The notes under the pieces are model-generated. The model was not told where the DNA came from and did no database searches. It saw only the letters and a program-made list of their open reading frames with translations. This document shows, piece after piece, positions 8,787 to 19,995 of a stretch of 64,000 nucleotides of DNA. The stretch's first letter is position 1. Each line of letters starts with the position of its first letter. Source of the stretch: Actinomycetospora chibensis (GTDB lineage: Bacteria > Actinomycetota > Actinomycetes > Mycobacteriales > Pseudonocardiaceae). A program made the position numbers and the translations under genes. The DNA lies in NCBI RefSeq assembly GCF_028737215.1, contig NZ_JAQZAM010000013.1, forward strand, positions 124,001-188,000, written 5' to 3'.

Positions 8787-10170
8787 CGGCGGCCTCGGCC
8801 GGGTCCGGGGCGGCGGAACCCCCGTCCGGTGCGTCGTCGACGTCCCCGGAGGGCGCGTCGGTCACCTCGTCGGGCTCGGCGGGAACCTCCGGCGCCGTGG
8901 TCCTCGGACGCCGCCGCGCCGGACGGGCGGCGGCCCCGCTGGTGCCCATCGGCACCGCGAGCAGGGCGACGACGAGGCCCGGGACGAGCACCCAGCCCAG
9001 CACGGCGAGCGCGACCGGGACCGCGGGCACCGAGACGGGGTCGAAGGGCCCCGCGCCGAGGCGCCCCCCGGACAGCACGCCGGCGAGGCCCAGCAGGACG
9101 GCGGCGGTCGCGGCCGCGGTGAGCACCGAGCGGACCCGGGTCGGGGCGTCGGGGGCGGTCGGCGAGAGGCGCCACCCCACCAGGCTGCCGACGGCGAGCG
9201 GGACGGCGAACGCGAGACCGGCCCAGGTCGGGGGCGGGCTCTGCGGCAGGAGGGTCGCGAGCGGGATCGGCGGCAGCAGGCCGGAGGTGATCGCCATCGG
9301 CGTGGCCGACGCCGCGCCGATCGACACCCCGGGCCCGATCAGCCAGCCCGTCGCCGCCACGACGGCGTTCGGCAGGTAGGCGGCGGTGAGCAGGGCCAGC
9401 CCGGCACCGCTCCCGGCCTCGGGGGCGATGCCGACGAACACGCCGCGGACGTCGGCGACGTCCGCGAACAGGGCGGCGAGCAGCAGGGCCGCCCCCGCCG
9501 TCAGCAGGCCCGCAGTGGCCAGGAGGCCGCCGCGCAGACCCTGGCGGGCCCACGCCGGCAGGCGGCGGGTCACCCTGAGGACGCCGCACGGACCCGCGAC
9601 CCCGGCCAGCGCGGCCAGGCCCGCGAGCACGCCGCAGGAGACGCCGGCGAGCCCCGGCGAGGCGTCGACGACGTTCTCCGGGGTCAGCAGGGCGGCGGCG
9701 AGCACCCCGATCACGGCGTGCGCCGCGGCGGCGGTGGCCACGACGGGCACGAGGACGCCGTGCAGGGGCCGAGGATCGCCCGGCCGAGCGCCCAGCCGCC
9801 GGACCGCGCCGCGCGCGACGCCGGCGACGAGGACGGCGAGCAGGATCGCCGGCGTCAGGGGCAGGACGCCCAGCGGGACGCCGGTGACCTGCAGGGGCAC
9901 GAGGTGGGCGACCAGCCACAGCGGGATGCCGACCGCGAGCGCCTGGCCCAGGCCGGGTTCACCGCCCGGGGTCGCGCCGGAGGCCAGCGCGGCGACCACG
10001 CCCGCGACCACCACCGCGATGCCGTAGCAGACCGCCGGCGGCAGCAGCGCCACCCGCGCGAGCACTGGGAGCCACGCCGGCGTCCCGGTCGACCGCGCCG
10101 GGGCCGTAGCGGTGGGGGTGCCAGCGGCACGACGGCCGCGCCGCGGGGGATCGTCCGTCGGCGCCGTCAC
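8746..10170 (-). CDS. DUF6350 family polytopic membrane protein
   Basis: A 474-residue integral membrane protein with about ten to twelve hydrophobic segments, for example LPPAVCYGIAVVVAGVVAAL, GVLPLTPAILLAVLVAGV and the later LGLAGVLSG to VLGWVLVPGLVVALLAVPMG. A cytoplasmic tail of about 70 Pro/Asp/Glu-rich residues closes the protein. It corresponds by position (between the DUF5336 gene and purN) and by character to Rv0955 of mycobacteria, a DUF6350 protein of unknown function. GTG at 10170 is preferred because GAGAGGG lies upstream; an ATG-like start at 10215 would add a run unlike the family. Its 3' end overlaps purN. Confidence 0.8.
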   Translation of the reverse strand: MTAPTDDPPRRGRRAAGTPTATAPARSTGTPAWLPVLARVALLPPAVCYGIAVVVAGVVAALASGATPGGEPGLGQALAVGIPLWLVAHLVPLQVTGVPLGVLPLTPAILLAVLVAGVARGAVRRLGARPGDPRPLHGVLVPVVATAAAAHAVIGVLAAALLTPENVVDASPGLAGVSCGVLAGLAALAGVAGPCGVLRVTRRLPAWARQGLRGGLLATAGLLTAGAALLLAALFADVADVRGVFVGIAPEAGSGAGLALLTAAYLPNAVVAATGWLIGPGVSIGAASATPMAITSGLLPPIPLATLLPQSPPPTWAGLAFAVPLAVGSLVGWRLSPTAPDAPTRVRSVLTAAATAAVLLGLAGVLSGGRLGAGPFDPVSVPAVPVALAVLGWVLVPGLVVALLAVPMGTSGAAARPARRRPRTTAPEVPAEPDEVTDAPSGDVDDAPDGGSAAPDPAEAAGDEGVGPGDGVRG

Positions 10171-10309
10171 GCCTCGAGACCCTCTCAGCCGGGCGTCGTC
10201 GCACCCGGCTGCCACGCCGCGCGGCCGCTCCGGGGGTCGGAGCGAGGGTCACCCCGACGGCGTCCGGGGCAGCCAGGGCGTCCCTCGCTCCCTCCGCGAC
10301 GCGCAGGAC

Positions 10310-12913
<2,604 letters not shown>

Positions 12914-12914
12914 G

Positions 12915-14087
12915 TCAGGCCCCTGCCGCAGCCAGCTCGGCGGCCTTCGCGGCCGCGTCGTCCATCGTGTCCACCACCGTGACCAGGGGGTGGTTCGCCT
13001 CGGCGAGGATCCGGCGACCCTCGTCGACGTTGTTGCCGTCCAGGCGGACGACGAGCGGCTTGGCGGCGTCGTCGCCCAGGATCTTCAGGGCCTCGACGAT
13101 GCCGTTCGCGACCGCGTCGCACGAGGTGATGCCGCCGAAGACGTTGACGAAGACGCTGCGCACGTCGTCGTCGCCGAGGATGACGTCCAGCCCGGCCGCC
13201 ATGACCTCGGCCGAAGCGCCGCCGCCGATGTCGAGGAAGTTGGCGGGCTTCATGCCGCCGTGCGCCTCGCCGGCGTACGCGACGACGTCGAGGGTCGACA
13301 TGACGAGACCCGCGCCGTTGCCGATGATGCCGACCTGGCCGCCGGAGAGCTTGACGTAGTTGAGGCCCTTCTCCTTCGCCTTGGCCTCGAGCGCGTTCTG
13401 GCTGCGCTCGTCGACCAGCTCGGCGTGCTCGGCGTGCCGGAACTCGGCGTTCTCGTCGAGGGTGACCTTGCCGTCGAGCGCGATGATCCTGTCCTGCGGG
13501 TCGCGCACCAGGGGGTTGACCTCGACCAGCGTGGCGTCCTCGCCGACGAAGGTCTCCCAGAGCTTGACGATGACCTGGGCGGCCTCGTCGGCGACCTCGG
13601 CGGGCAGCTTGGCCTTGGCGACGATCTCGTCGGCCTTCGCGCGGTCGACGCCGGCGATCGCGTCGATCGGCACCCGGGCCAGCGCCTCGGGCCGCTCGAC
13701 GGCGAGCTCCTCGATCTCCATGCCGCCCTCGGCCGACGCCATGGCCAGGAAGGTGCGGTTGGACCGGTCGAGGAGGAAGGAGAAGTAGTACTCCTCGGCG
13801 ATGTCGCTGGCCTCGGTGACCAGGACCCGATGGACGATGTGGCCCTTGATGTCGAGGCCGAGGATCGCCTCGGCCTTCTCCTTGGCCTCGGCCGGGTCCT
13901 TCGCCAGCTTGACGCCGCCGGCCTTCCCGCGGCCGCCCGTCTTCACCTGCGCCTTGACCACCACCGCCGTGCCGATCTCCTGCGCAGCGCGCTCCGCCTC
14001 CGCGGCGGTGTCGACGGTGCGCCCGGGCAGCACCGGCACGCCGTGGGCGGCGAAGACGTCCTTCGCCTGGTACTCGTACAGGTCCAC
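12915..14087 (-). CDS. sucC: Succinate-CoA ligase, beta subunit
   Basis: A 390-residue ATP-grasp subunit that forms the nucleotide site of succinyl-CoA synthetase. It begins [20 protein letters not shown] and shows [26 protein letters not shown]-like [20 protein letters not shown] and the C-terminal [13 protein letters not shown], all family hallmarks. The length is normal. It starts the conserved minus-strand run sucC-sucD-DUF5336-DUF6350-purN-purH. A 284-base gap separates it from the divergent lipase and contains only a short palindrome (14321-14334). Confidence 0.97.
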   Translation of the reverse strand: MDLYEYQAKDVFAAHGVPVLPGRTVDTAAEAERAAQEIGTAVVVKAQVKTGGRGKAGGVKLAKDPAEAKEKAEAILGLDIKGHIVHRVLVTEASDIAEEYYFSFLLDRSNRTFLAMASAEGGMEIEELAVERPEALARVPIDAIAGVDRAKADEIVAKAKLPAEVADEAAQVIVKLWETFVGEDATLVEVNPLVRDPQDRIIALDGKVTLDENAEFRHAEHAELVDERSQNALEAKAKEKGLNYVKLSGGQVGIIGNGAGLVMSTLDVVAYAGEAHGGMKPANFLDIGGGASAEVMAAGLDVILGDDDVRSVFVNVFGGITSCDAVANGIVEALKILGDDAAKPLVVRLDGNNVDEGRRILAEANHPLVTVVDTMDDAAAKAAELAAAGA

Positions 14088-14320
14088 TCGTGAACTCTCC
14101 TCACCAACTCCCCGGCCGCCGCCGGTCGGCGGGCGCCGGGCGAGGTCGCGCGGCGCCGCCGGCGCCCACGATTCGACGGATGTGCGGGGACCCTATCCAG
14201 GCTGGTCGGCACCGGTCGCCGTGACCGGGGCGACGCAGGACACAGGAAGCACCCCACGGAGTGCTGAATCGTTCCGGACCGCGCACGGACCCGTGATCCG
14301 GACGCTGATCTTGATCGGTC

Positions 14321-14334
14321 TGGACCCAGGTCCA
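14321..14334. promoter_or_regulatory. Short palindrome upstream of the lipase gene
   Basis: TGGACCCAGGTCCA consists of arms TGGACC / GGTCCA around CA, 38 bases before the lipase ATG at 14372. It is a plausible operator for a dimeric repressor, but no regulator is adjacent. The rest of the 14088-14371 gap shows no gene. Confidence 0.3.
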
Positions 14335-14371
14335 GGTGACACGTACGTGAACAGCGCCTAACGTCCACCTC

Positions 14372-15343
14372 ATGGACGTGACGAGTGTCATGTCGAGGGA
14401 CGCGCAGCACGGCGGCGTCGGACCCGTCGACCTGGCCGTGGAGCCGGTCGGGGCGGGCCCCCTCGCCTCGGTGGCGGGCGCCCTCTGGCGCGGCGTCACC
14501 TACGCCGCCCGCACGGTCGGGGTCCCCGCGGGCGTGCGCGGGCTGGCCGTCGAGCTCGCCTACACCGCCGTGCACCTCTCGCTCTACCCGTGGGGACTGA
14601 TCGACGAGGCCCTGCGCCCGGCGGGCACCTTCGTCCATCACCGCACCGACGCCCTGAGCCCGTCGCAGCGGAGCCTCGTCGTCTCCGACATGGACGCGTC
14701 GACCACACCGGTGCTCCTGGTGCACGGCATCGTCGACAACCGCTCGATCTTCGCACTCCTCGCCCGCCAGCTGCGGCGGCGCGGGTTCGGCGTCGTGCAC
14801 GCCGTCAACTTCAGCGTGCTCACCGCGTTCACCGGGGACATCCGCGAGGCCGCACGCGAGCTCGGCCACCACGTCGAGCGCATCTGCGCGAGCACCGGGG
14901 CCGACCGCGTCCACATCGTCGGCCACTCGCTGGGCGGTCTGATGGCGCGCTACTACGTCCAGCGGCTCGGGGGCGACGCCCGCGTCGACACGCTGGTCAC
15001 CCTGGGCACGCCGCACCGCGGCAGCCTCATCGCGCACTTCCTGCCGCCGACGCCGGTGCCGCAGCAGCTGTGCCCCGGCTCCGACCTCCTCCGCGAGCTC
15101 GAGGAGCCGGCCCCCGGGTGCCGCACCCACATCGTCGCCGTGTGGAGCAAGCAGGACCAGCTGATCATCCCGCAGTCCCACGCCCGGCTCGAGCACCCGG
15201 ACCTGCAGGTCACCGAGGTGACGCTCGAGCACGTCGGGCACCTGTCGATGACCATCGACCCCGAGGTCGTACACCTCGTGGGCCGGCTGCTCGCCCGACG
15301 CCCGCTCCGCGGCGGGCGCGACCAGCGGGCACTCGCCGGATGA
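14372..15343 (+). CDS. Alpha/beta-hydrolase lipase/esterase (triacylglycerol-lipase class)
   Basis: A 323-residue hydrolase. Landmarks are VLLVHGIVDNRSIFALLARQL (oxyanion HG), IVGHSLGGLMARYYVQRLGG with the nucleophile Ser in GHSLG, LVTLGTPHRGS, and the terminal His in EHVGHLSM. This is the pattern of bacterial lipases related to LipA/EstB. A hydrophobic stretch near residues 45-72 could associate with the membrane, but no cleavable signal peptide is evident. It sits between sucC and the M23 peptidase, where the mycobacterial block as I recall it has no such gene, so it is probably an insertion into the conserved block. Confidence 0.78.
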   Translation: MDVTSVMSRDAQHGGVGPVDLAVEPVGAGPLASVAGALWRGVTYAARTVGVPAGVRGLAVELAYTAVHLSLYPWGLIDEALRPAGTFVHHRTDALSPSQRSLVVSDMDASTTPVLLVHGIVDNRSIFALLARQLRRRGFGVVHAVNFSVLTAFTGDIREAARELGHHVERICASTGADRVHIVGHSLGGLMARYYVQRLGGDARVDTLVTLGTPHRGSLIAHFLPPTPVPQQLCPGSDLLRELEEPAPGCRTHIVAVWSKQDQLIIPQSHARLEHPDLQVTEVTLEHVGHLSMTIDPEVVHLVGRLLARRPLRGGRDQRALAG

Positions 15344-15598
15344 ACGGCTTCTTCTAGGTCCGGACGGGTCGAACGGCGTCACCCGTCCCGGTGACGACCG
15401 CTCAGCGCGCCCGCCCGCACGCACGGCGTAGCGACCCGCTCGAGGCACTCGTGTCGTTTGCCGGGGACGTGACGTCCTGGCTACCTTCCGCTGGTCCTCA
15501 TCACGGTCTGGTCACGAACGGCATACGGAACGACCCCGAACGTTCCTCAGGGCTCCCCCGGCCCGCGCCGCCGCGACGGACCCCGATCTGCGGGAAGG

Positions 15599-16822
15599 AT
15601 GGTCTTGGCGAGTCACAGCTCCCCCCGCCCGCCGTCCGCGCCCCTCTTCGCCCTCGGTCTCACCCCGGCTCTCGCCGGCGGACCGTCGGGCCCGCGCTTC
15701 CCCGACCTCAGCGGCATCGCCGGTGGTCTGCCCGGGCTCGGCGCCCGTGGTGGGCGCCGCGGTGGCGACGCCGCGGGCCTGGTCACCGGTGGGCGCGCAC
15801 CGGGACCGCTCCCCACCCGGCCCGTCGGCCTCCGTCCCGGTCCGGCTCCGGCCCCCGCACGGCCCGCCGGTGGCCGGCCCGCGGGGCCGCAGGGCCCCCA
15901 GGGCGACGGTCGCCGTCCCCTGCCGTCCGACCCGCGCGAGCTCCCCCGTGAGCCGCGCCGGGAACCCCGGCCGGCACCGCAGCGCCGTGACGCCGACCCC
16001 GGCCGTGGCCTGCGCCCCGCGCCGCCCGCCGGGCGTGGCCCGTCGCCGTTGCGGGGCCGTCTGGCCGTCGCCGCGGTCGCCGTGGGCGCCGTGGCCACTG
16101 CGGGTCACAGCCTCGCCGGCCTCGACGCGCTGGGCGAGGCGCCCACCACCGCCGAGCTGGCTCTCGCCGCCGACCGCGGCACCACGACCGACACCGGGTC
16201 GTCCTCCGCGGCCTCCTCGGCCTCCTCGGCCTCCTCGGTCTCCTCGACGGGCCTCGACGCGGCCACCTCGAACGTCCTGCCCGTCACGGCGCCGGCCTCG
16301 TCCGCCGCCGCGTCCTCGGACGAGGAGGACTCCGCCGAGGGCCCGGGTCAGGTCAGCGCGATCAGCAAGGCCGCCGAGCGTCGCGCCGCCCAGGCCCGCG
16401 CCGCCGCCGAAGCCGCCCGCCCCGACTTCGTCAAGCCGGCGGAGGGTCGCTTCACCTCGGGCTTCGGCGCCCGGTGGGGCTCGTCGCACCGAGGCATCGA
16501 CATCGCCGGCCCGATCGGCACCCCGATCGTCTCGGTCGCCGACGGCACGGTCGTCGAGTCCGGCCCGGCCAGCGGCTTCGGGATGTGGGTCAAGGTCGAG
16601 CTCGACGACGGCACGATCAACGTCTACGGCCACGTGAACCGCTCCTACGTGCGGGAGGGCCAGCAGGTCCGGGCCGGCGAGGAGATCGCCGAGATCGGCA
16701 ACCGCGGCCGCTCCACCGGCCCGCACCTGCACTTCGAGGTCTGGACCAACGGCGAGAACAAGATCAACCCGCTGCCGTGGCTCGCCGAGCGCGGCATCTC
16801 GCTGGGATCCCAACAGGACTAG
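15599..16822 (+). CDS. M23 (LytM-type) peptidase, membrane-anchored cell-wall hydrolase
   Basis: A 407-residue protein with a long Pro/Arg/Gly-rich cytoplasmic part (about residues 1-150), one transmembrane segment (LAVAAVAVGAVATAGHSLAGL, about 155-175), a Ser/Ala/Asp linker, a short helix (AISKAAERRAAQARAAAEAA) and a C-terminal M23 domain. The zinc motif is complete: HRGIDI supplies His and Asp, HLHFEVW supplies the HxH pair, and the fold core GTPIVSVADGTVVESG is typical. Position matches Rv0950c. The start is ATG 15599, although GGGAAGG lies immediately before it; TTG at 15605 has better spacing. It likely trims or remodels peptidoglycan, or activates an amidase. Confidence 0.9.
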   Translation: MVLASHSSPRPPSAPLFALGLTPALAGGPSGPRFPDLSGIAGGLPGLGARGGRRGGDAAGLVTGGRAPGPLPTRPVGLRPGPAPAPARPAGGRPAGPQGPQGDGRRPLPSDPRELPREPRREPRPAPQRRDADPGRGLRPAPPAGRGPSPLRGRLAVAAVAVGAVATAGHSLAGLDALGEAPTTAELALAADRGTTTDTGSSSAASSASSASSVSSTGLDAATSNVLPVTAPASSAAASSDEEDSAEGPGQVSAISKAAERRAAQARAAAEAARPDFVKPAEGRFTSGFGARWGSSHRGIDIAGPIGTPIVSVADGTVVESGPASGFGMWVKVELDDGTINVYGHVNRSYVREGQQVRAGEEIAEIGNRGRSTGPHLHFEVWTNGENKINPLPWLAERGISLGSQQD

Positions 16823-16844
16823 TCCGCTCCCCCGTAGGACGACC

Positions 16845-16877
16845 AGGGCCCCGCAGCGCACCGCGCTCCGGGGCCCT
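16845..16877 (+). terminator. Terminator hairpin after the M23 peptidase gene
   Basis: AGGGCCCCG (16845-16853) pairs with CGGGGCCCT (16869-16877) over a 15-base loop, 22 bases after the M23 stop. No T-tract follows, as is common in actinobacteria. It opens the 385-base gene-free gap 16823-17207, which also holds two palindromic elements (16897-16943 and 17050-17108). Confidence 0.6.
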
Positions 16878-16896
16878 CGTCGGCAGCGGGTGCCCG

Positions 16897-16943
16897 ACGA
16901 ACGGCGCTCTCGTTGCTTCCGCAGCAGCGAACGCGCCGTTCGT
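16897..16943. repeat. Dispersed palindromic element, family A, copy 1
   Basis: ACGAACGGCGC (16897-16907) pairs with GCGCCGTTCGT (16933-16943); the interior TCGTTGCT...AGCAGCGA extends the stem with one G-T pair. A closely similar element lies at 58914-58964. Both lie between convergent genes, so either can act as a bidirectional terminator. The sequence is conserved beyond what pairing requires, which points to a repeat family rather than two independent terminators. Confidence 0.65.
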
Positions 16944-17049
16944 GTTGCGGGGTGGGGGCCGTTCGGACGCCGGGTGTTCGGATGCCGGCGAGGACCACTG
17001 ACGCGCCGCGTCGAGGCGTCGGGCCGAACCTCGGCGCACCCGGCCCGCG

Positions 17050-17108
17050 GCGAGCGGCACGTTGCGCATGACCGACACGCCCGACGGTCTGCGGAACGTG
17101 CCACTCGC
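17050..17108. repeat. Long imperfect palindrome between the M23 and uvrD genes
   Basis: Arms GCGAG + GGCACGTT + CGCA + GACCG on the left pair in order with CGGTC + TGCG + AACGTGCC + CTCGC on the right, broken by single mismatches and a bulged T, around a loop of about ten bases. In all, 22 base pairs can form. It lies about 100 bases past the stop of uvrD, in the convergent gap. No second copy was seen in the window. Confidence 0.5.
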
Positions 17109-17207
17109 GATGTGCGGGCGGGCGGTCTCACGTCATCGCCGGGATCACGAGCACCTCATCGACCCGGGCCGGCCGACCCGGGTGCATGACGCGCCCCTGA
17201 TCAGCGG

Positions 17208-19733
17208 CTACAGCTTCGTGAGCGGCACGCCGCCGATGAGCATGAGCCGCACGGTGCCCGAGGACCCGAAGTCGATCGTGGCCGTGGCCCGCGAGCCGAC
17301 GCCGTCGACGGTGGTGACCGTGCCGAGGCCGTACTTGTCGTGGCTGACGCGGTCGCCGACGTCCAGCGAGATCGTCGGCGCCTCCTTCCAGTCCGGACGC
17401 ATCGGTGACGGGCGCGACGGGCGCCCGCTGACGTCGGTGCCGGGACTCGCCCAGCGCCCGGAGCCGAACCGCGTGCGACCCACCGGCGACGAGCGCTCGA
17501 AGGTCGGCTCGACGCGCCGCCACTCCCACACGTCCGCGGGCACCTCGTCGAGGAACCGCGACGGCGGGTTGGCCTGCGGCTGCCCGTACGCCGAGCGCAT
17601 CACCGCCCGCGAGAGGTAGAGACGCTGCTGGGCGCGGGTGATGCCGACGTAGGCGAGGCGGCGCTCCTCGGAGAGCTCCGCCGGGTCGGCCAGGGCCCGC
17701 GAGTGCGGGAAGATGCCGTCCTCCCAGCCGGTGGCGAACACGACCGGGAACTCGAGGCCCTTCGCGGTGTGCAGCGTCATCAGCGTGACCACGCCGTCGC
17801 CGCCGTCGGGGATCGAGTCGGCGTCGGCCACCAGCGACACCCGCTCGAGGAACGCCTCGAGCGAGCCGGGCTCGGCGAGGCCGTCGCCCGGGGTGTCGTC
17901 CTGGCCGTCATCGTCACTCACGGCCGCGGCAGCCGGCTCCTCCTCGAGCCCCTCGGCGTTGATGGCGTCCTGGACGAACTCGCGCGCGACGCTGACGAGC
18001 TCCTGGAGGTTCTCCAGGCGCGACTGCTCCTGCGGGTCCTCCGAGCCCTCGAGCTCCTTGCGGTAGCCGGAGCGGTCGAGGATGGCGTCGAGCACCTCGT
18101 CGACCGACGCGCCGCCCGCCACGGTGGCGGCGAGGCCGTCCATCATCTCGACGAAGTCGGCGATGTTGCGCTGCGAGCGCGTCGCGAGCCCGTGGACCTC
18201 GCCCGCCGCGGCACGGCGCAGGGCCGCGGCGAACGTGATGCGCTCGCGGTCGGCGGCGTCGGCCACCACCGACTCGGCGCGGTCGCCGATGCCGCGCTTC
18301 GGGACGTTGAGGATGCGGCGCAGCGAGACCGTGTCCTCGGGGTTGGACAGCACCTTGAGGTAGGCCATCGCGTCGCGGACCTCGCGGCGCTCGTAGAAGC
18401 GGACCCCGCCGACGATCTTGTACGGGAGCCCGAGGCGGATGAAGACGTCCTCGAAGACACGGGACTGGCCGTTGGTCCGGTAGAACACCGCGACCTCGCC
18501 GAACCGGACCTCGCCGGCATCGACGAGGCGATCGATCTCGGAGGCCACGAACGCGGCCTCGTCGTGCTCGTTGTCGGCCACGTAGCCGACGACCAGCTCG
18601 CCGTCGCCGGCGTCGGTCCACAGCCGCTTGTCCCGCCGCTCGGCGTTGCGGCTGATGACCGCGTTGGCGGCGCTGAGGATGCGCTGGGTGGAGCGGTAGT
18701 TCTGCTCGAGCAGGATCGTGCGCGCCTGGGGGTAGTCGCGCTCGAACTCGACGATGTTGCGGATCGTGGCGCCGCGGAAGGCGTAGATCGACTGGTCGGC
18801 ATCGCCCACCACGCAGAGCTCCGCGGGCTCGACGGAGCCGTCGTCGCTGCCCGCCGCCAGCGCCCGGACCAGCATGTACTGGGCGTGGTTGGTGTCCTGG
18901 TACTCGTCGACCAGGATGTGCCGGAACCGGCGCCGGTAGTACTCGGCGACGTCCGGGAAGCGGGTGAGCAGGTCGACCGTGCGGCCGATGAGGTCGTCGA
19001 AGTCGAGGGAGTTCGACTGCTGCAGGCGGTCCTGGTAGACGGTGTAGACCTCGGCGGTGCGCTTCTCCGCCTCGGTGGCGGCGGCGTCGACGGCCTCGAT
19101 CGGCGACACCAGCTCGTTCTTCCACGCCGAGATGCGCGCCAGCAGCCCGCGCGGCGAGTACTTCTTGGTGTCGAGGTCGAGCCCGCGGGCGACCGTGGCG
19201 ACCAGCCGCCGCGAGTCGTCCGCGTCGTAGATCGAGAACGTGGAGCTCAGCCCGAGGTGGCGGTACTCCCGGCGCAGGATCCGCACGCACATCGAGTGGA
19301 ACGTCGAGACCCACATCGCGTTCGCACGGCGACCCACCAGCGCCGCGACCCGCTCGCGCATCTCGGCCGCGGCCTTGTTGGTGAACGTGATGGCCATGAA
19401 CTGGCCGGGTCCGACCCCCTGGTGGCGCATCTGCCAGGCGATGCGGTGGGTGAGCACCCGCGTCTTGCCCGACCCGGCGCCCGCGACGATCAGCAGCGGC
19501 GAGCCGGTGTGCACCACGGCCTCGCGCTGGGGCGGGTTCATGCCCTCGAGCAGCGGATCCTCGGCCGGATCGGGACGGCCGGTGTCCCGGCGGACCGCAG
19601 CTCCGGCCCCGGCGTCACCGCCTCCGGCGGCCGCGGCGGCGAGGCGGCGCGACAGGGCGGAGGCCGCCGAGCGCACCGGCGGACCCGACCCGGCGTCGGA
19701 CGCGGGCGGGCGGGTGGCGGGACCGGTGCTCAT
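17208..19733 (-). CDS. uvrD1: ATP-dependent DNA helicase UvrD/PcrA
   Basis: An 841-residue superfamily 1A 3'-5' helicase for nucleotide excision repair and removal of RecA or stalled polymerase. All motifs are present: Q-like PPQREAV, Walker A VAGAGSGKTRVLTHRI, VDEYQDTN (motif II), GDADQSIYAFRGA (III), QNYRST (IV), TLHTAKGLEFPVVF (V) and YVGITRAQQRLYL (VI). The C-terminal DKYGLGTV segment is the conserved PcrA/UvrD tail that contacts RNA polymerase or Ku. ATG at 19733. It is next to the chorismate mutase gene, as in Rv0948c-Rv0949. The divergent gap of 85 bases to 19819 carries the promoter of the leader peptide gene. Confidence 0.96.
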   Translation of the reverse strand: MSTGPATRPPASDAGSGPPVRSAASALSRRLAAAAAGGGDAGAGAAVRRDTGRPDPAEDPLLEGMNPPQREAVVHTGSPLLIVAGAGSGKTRVLTHRIAWQMRHQGVGPGQFMAITFTNKAAAEMRERVAALVGRRANAMWVSTFHSMCVRILRREYRHLGLSSTFSIYDADDSRRLVATVARGLDLDTKKYSPRGLLARISAWKNELVSPIEAVDAAATEAEKRTAEVYTVYQDRLQQSNSLDFDDLIGRTVDLLTRFPDVAEYYRRRFRHILVDEYQDTNHAQYMLVRALAAGSDDGSVEPAELCVVGDADQSIYAFRGATIRNIVEFERDYPQARTILLEQNYRSTQRILSAANAVISRNAERRDKRLWTDAGDGELVVGYVADNEHDEAAFVASEIDRLVDAGEVRFGEVAVFYRTNGQSRVFEDVFIRLGLPYKIVGGVRFYERREVRDAMAYLKVLSNPEDTVSLRRILNVPKRGIGDRAESVVADAADRERITFAAALRRAAAGEVHGLATRSQRNIADFVEMMDGLAATVAGGASVDEVLDAILDRSGYRKELEGSEDPQEQSRLENLQELVSVAREFVQDAINAEGLEEEPAAAAVSDDDGQDDTPGDGLAEPGSLEAFLERVSLVADADSIPDGGDGVVTLMTLHTAKGLEFPVVFATGWEDGIFPHSRALADPAELSEERRLAYVGITRAQQRLYLSRAVMRSAYGQPQANPPSRFLDEVPADVWEWRRVEPTFERSSPVGRTRFGSGRWASPGTDVSGRPSRPSPMRPDWKEAPTISLDVGDRVSHDKYGLGTVTTVDGVGSRATATIDFGSSGTVRLMLIGGVPLTKL

Positions 19734-19782
19734 CGTCGGTCCACGCTACCGGGACCGTCCGACAACCCCCGACAGCCGACGG

Positions 19783-19811
19783 TTGGCGGCATCGAGGCGC
19801 GATGGCATAGT
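19783..19811 (+). promoter_or_regulatory. Predicted promoter of the leader peptide/chorismate mutase transcript
   Basis: TTGGCG (19783-19788) and CATAGT (19806-19811) are separated by exactly 17 bases, a good match to a housekeeping sigma-70-class promoter. The predicted start, about seven bases past the -10 element, falls at or next to the GTG of the leader peptide (19819), so the transcript would be leaderless. Confidence 0.6.
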
Positions 19812-19818
19812 GATCCGC

Positions 19819-19881
19819 GTGCACGAGCAGTCGCGTCGATTTTTCTACGGGTACCGGACCCTGGTGCCCGTGGACACCTGA
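19819..19881 (+). CDS. Phe/Tyr-rich leader peptide of the chorismate mutase gene
   Basis: A 20-codon frame (GTG 19819, TGA 19879-19881) encoding VHEQSRRFFYGYRTLVPVDT. Codons 8, 9, 10 and 12 are Phe, Phe, Tyr, Tyr (19840-19854), the end products of the pathway that chorismate mutase opens. This is the classical form of an attenuation leader: a short frame with clustered control codons between a promoter and a terminator, ahead of the matching biosynthetic gene. An in-frame GTG at 19810 would give 23 codons, but 19819 fits the predicted transcription start. The downstream RNA has the expected competing stems. Experimental expression has not been examined. Confidence 0.72.
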   Translation: MHEQSRRFFYGYRTLVPVDT

Positions 19882-19976
19882 CGCGCCCGCCGCGCCCGAC
19901 CCACGCCGCCCCGGAGTCCACGGACCCCGGGGCGTCTTCGTGTCCGGGGTCAGGAGGACCCCACCCACCCCGGACA
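19868..19976 (+). promoter_or_regulatory. Predicted transcription attenuator upstream of the chorismate mutase gene
   Basis: Terminator: GCCCCGGAGTCC (19908-19919) pairs with GGACCCCGGGGC (19922-19933), 11 of 12 pairs, followed by GTCTTCGTGT. Antiterminator: CCGTGGAC (19868-19875, inside the last leader codons) is fully complementary to GTCCACGG (19916-19923), the top of the terminator hairpin. A ribosome finishing the leader would mask 19868-19875 and allow termination; a ribosome stalled at the Phe/Tyr codons would leave it free. A further hairpin, TGTCCGGGGT (19941-19950) with ACCCCGGACA (19967-19976), lies before the ribosome binding site and competes with pairing of 19923-19930 to 19944-19951. 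Pairings were found by eye; no energies were computed. Confidence 0.65.
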
Positions 19977-19995
19977 CCCCCTGGAGGCCGATCCC

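Noticed and set aside
15344-15598. Possible ydaO/c-di-AMP riboswitch before the M23 peptidase gene, as is common for such genes in actinobacteria
   Set aside because: The expected conserved riboswitch sequence blocks were not visible; only ordinary GC-rich leader sequence was seen.
19941-19976. Considered as the main terminator of the chorismate mutase leader
   Set aside because: The loop is 16 bases, no T-rich stretch follows and it ends just before the ribosome binding site; the hairpin at 19908-19933 followed by GTCTTCGTGT is a better terminator.
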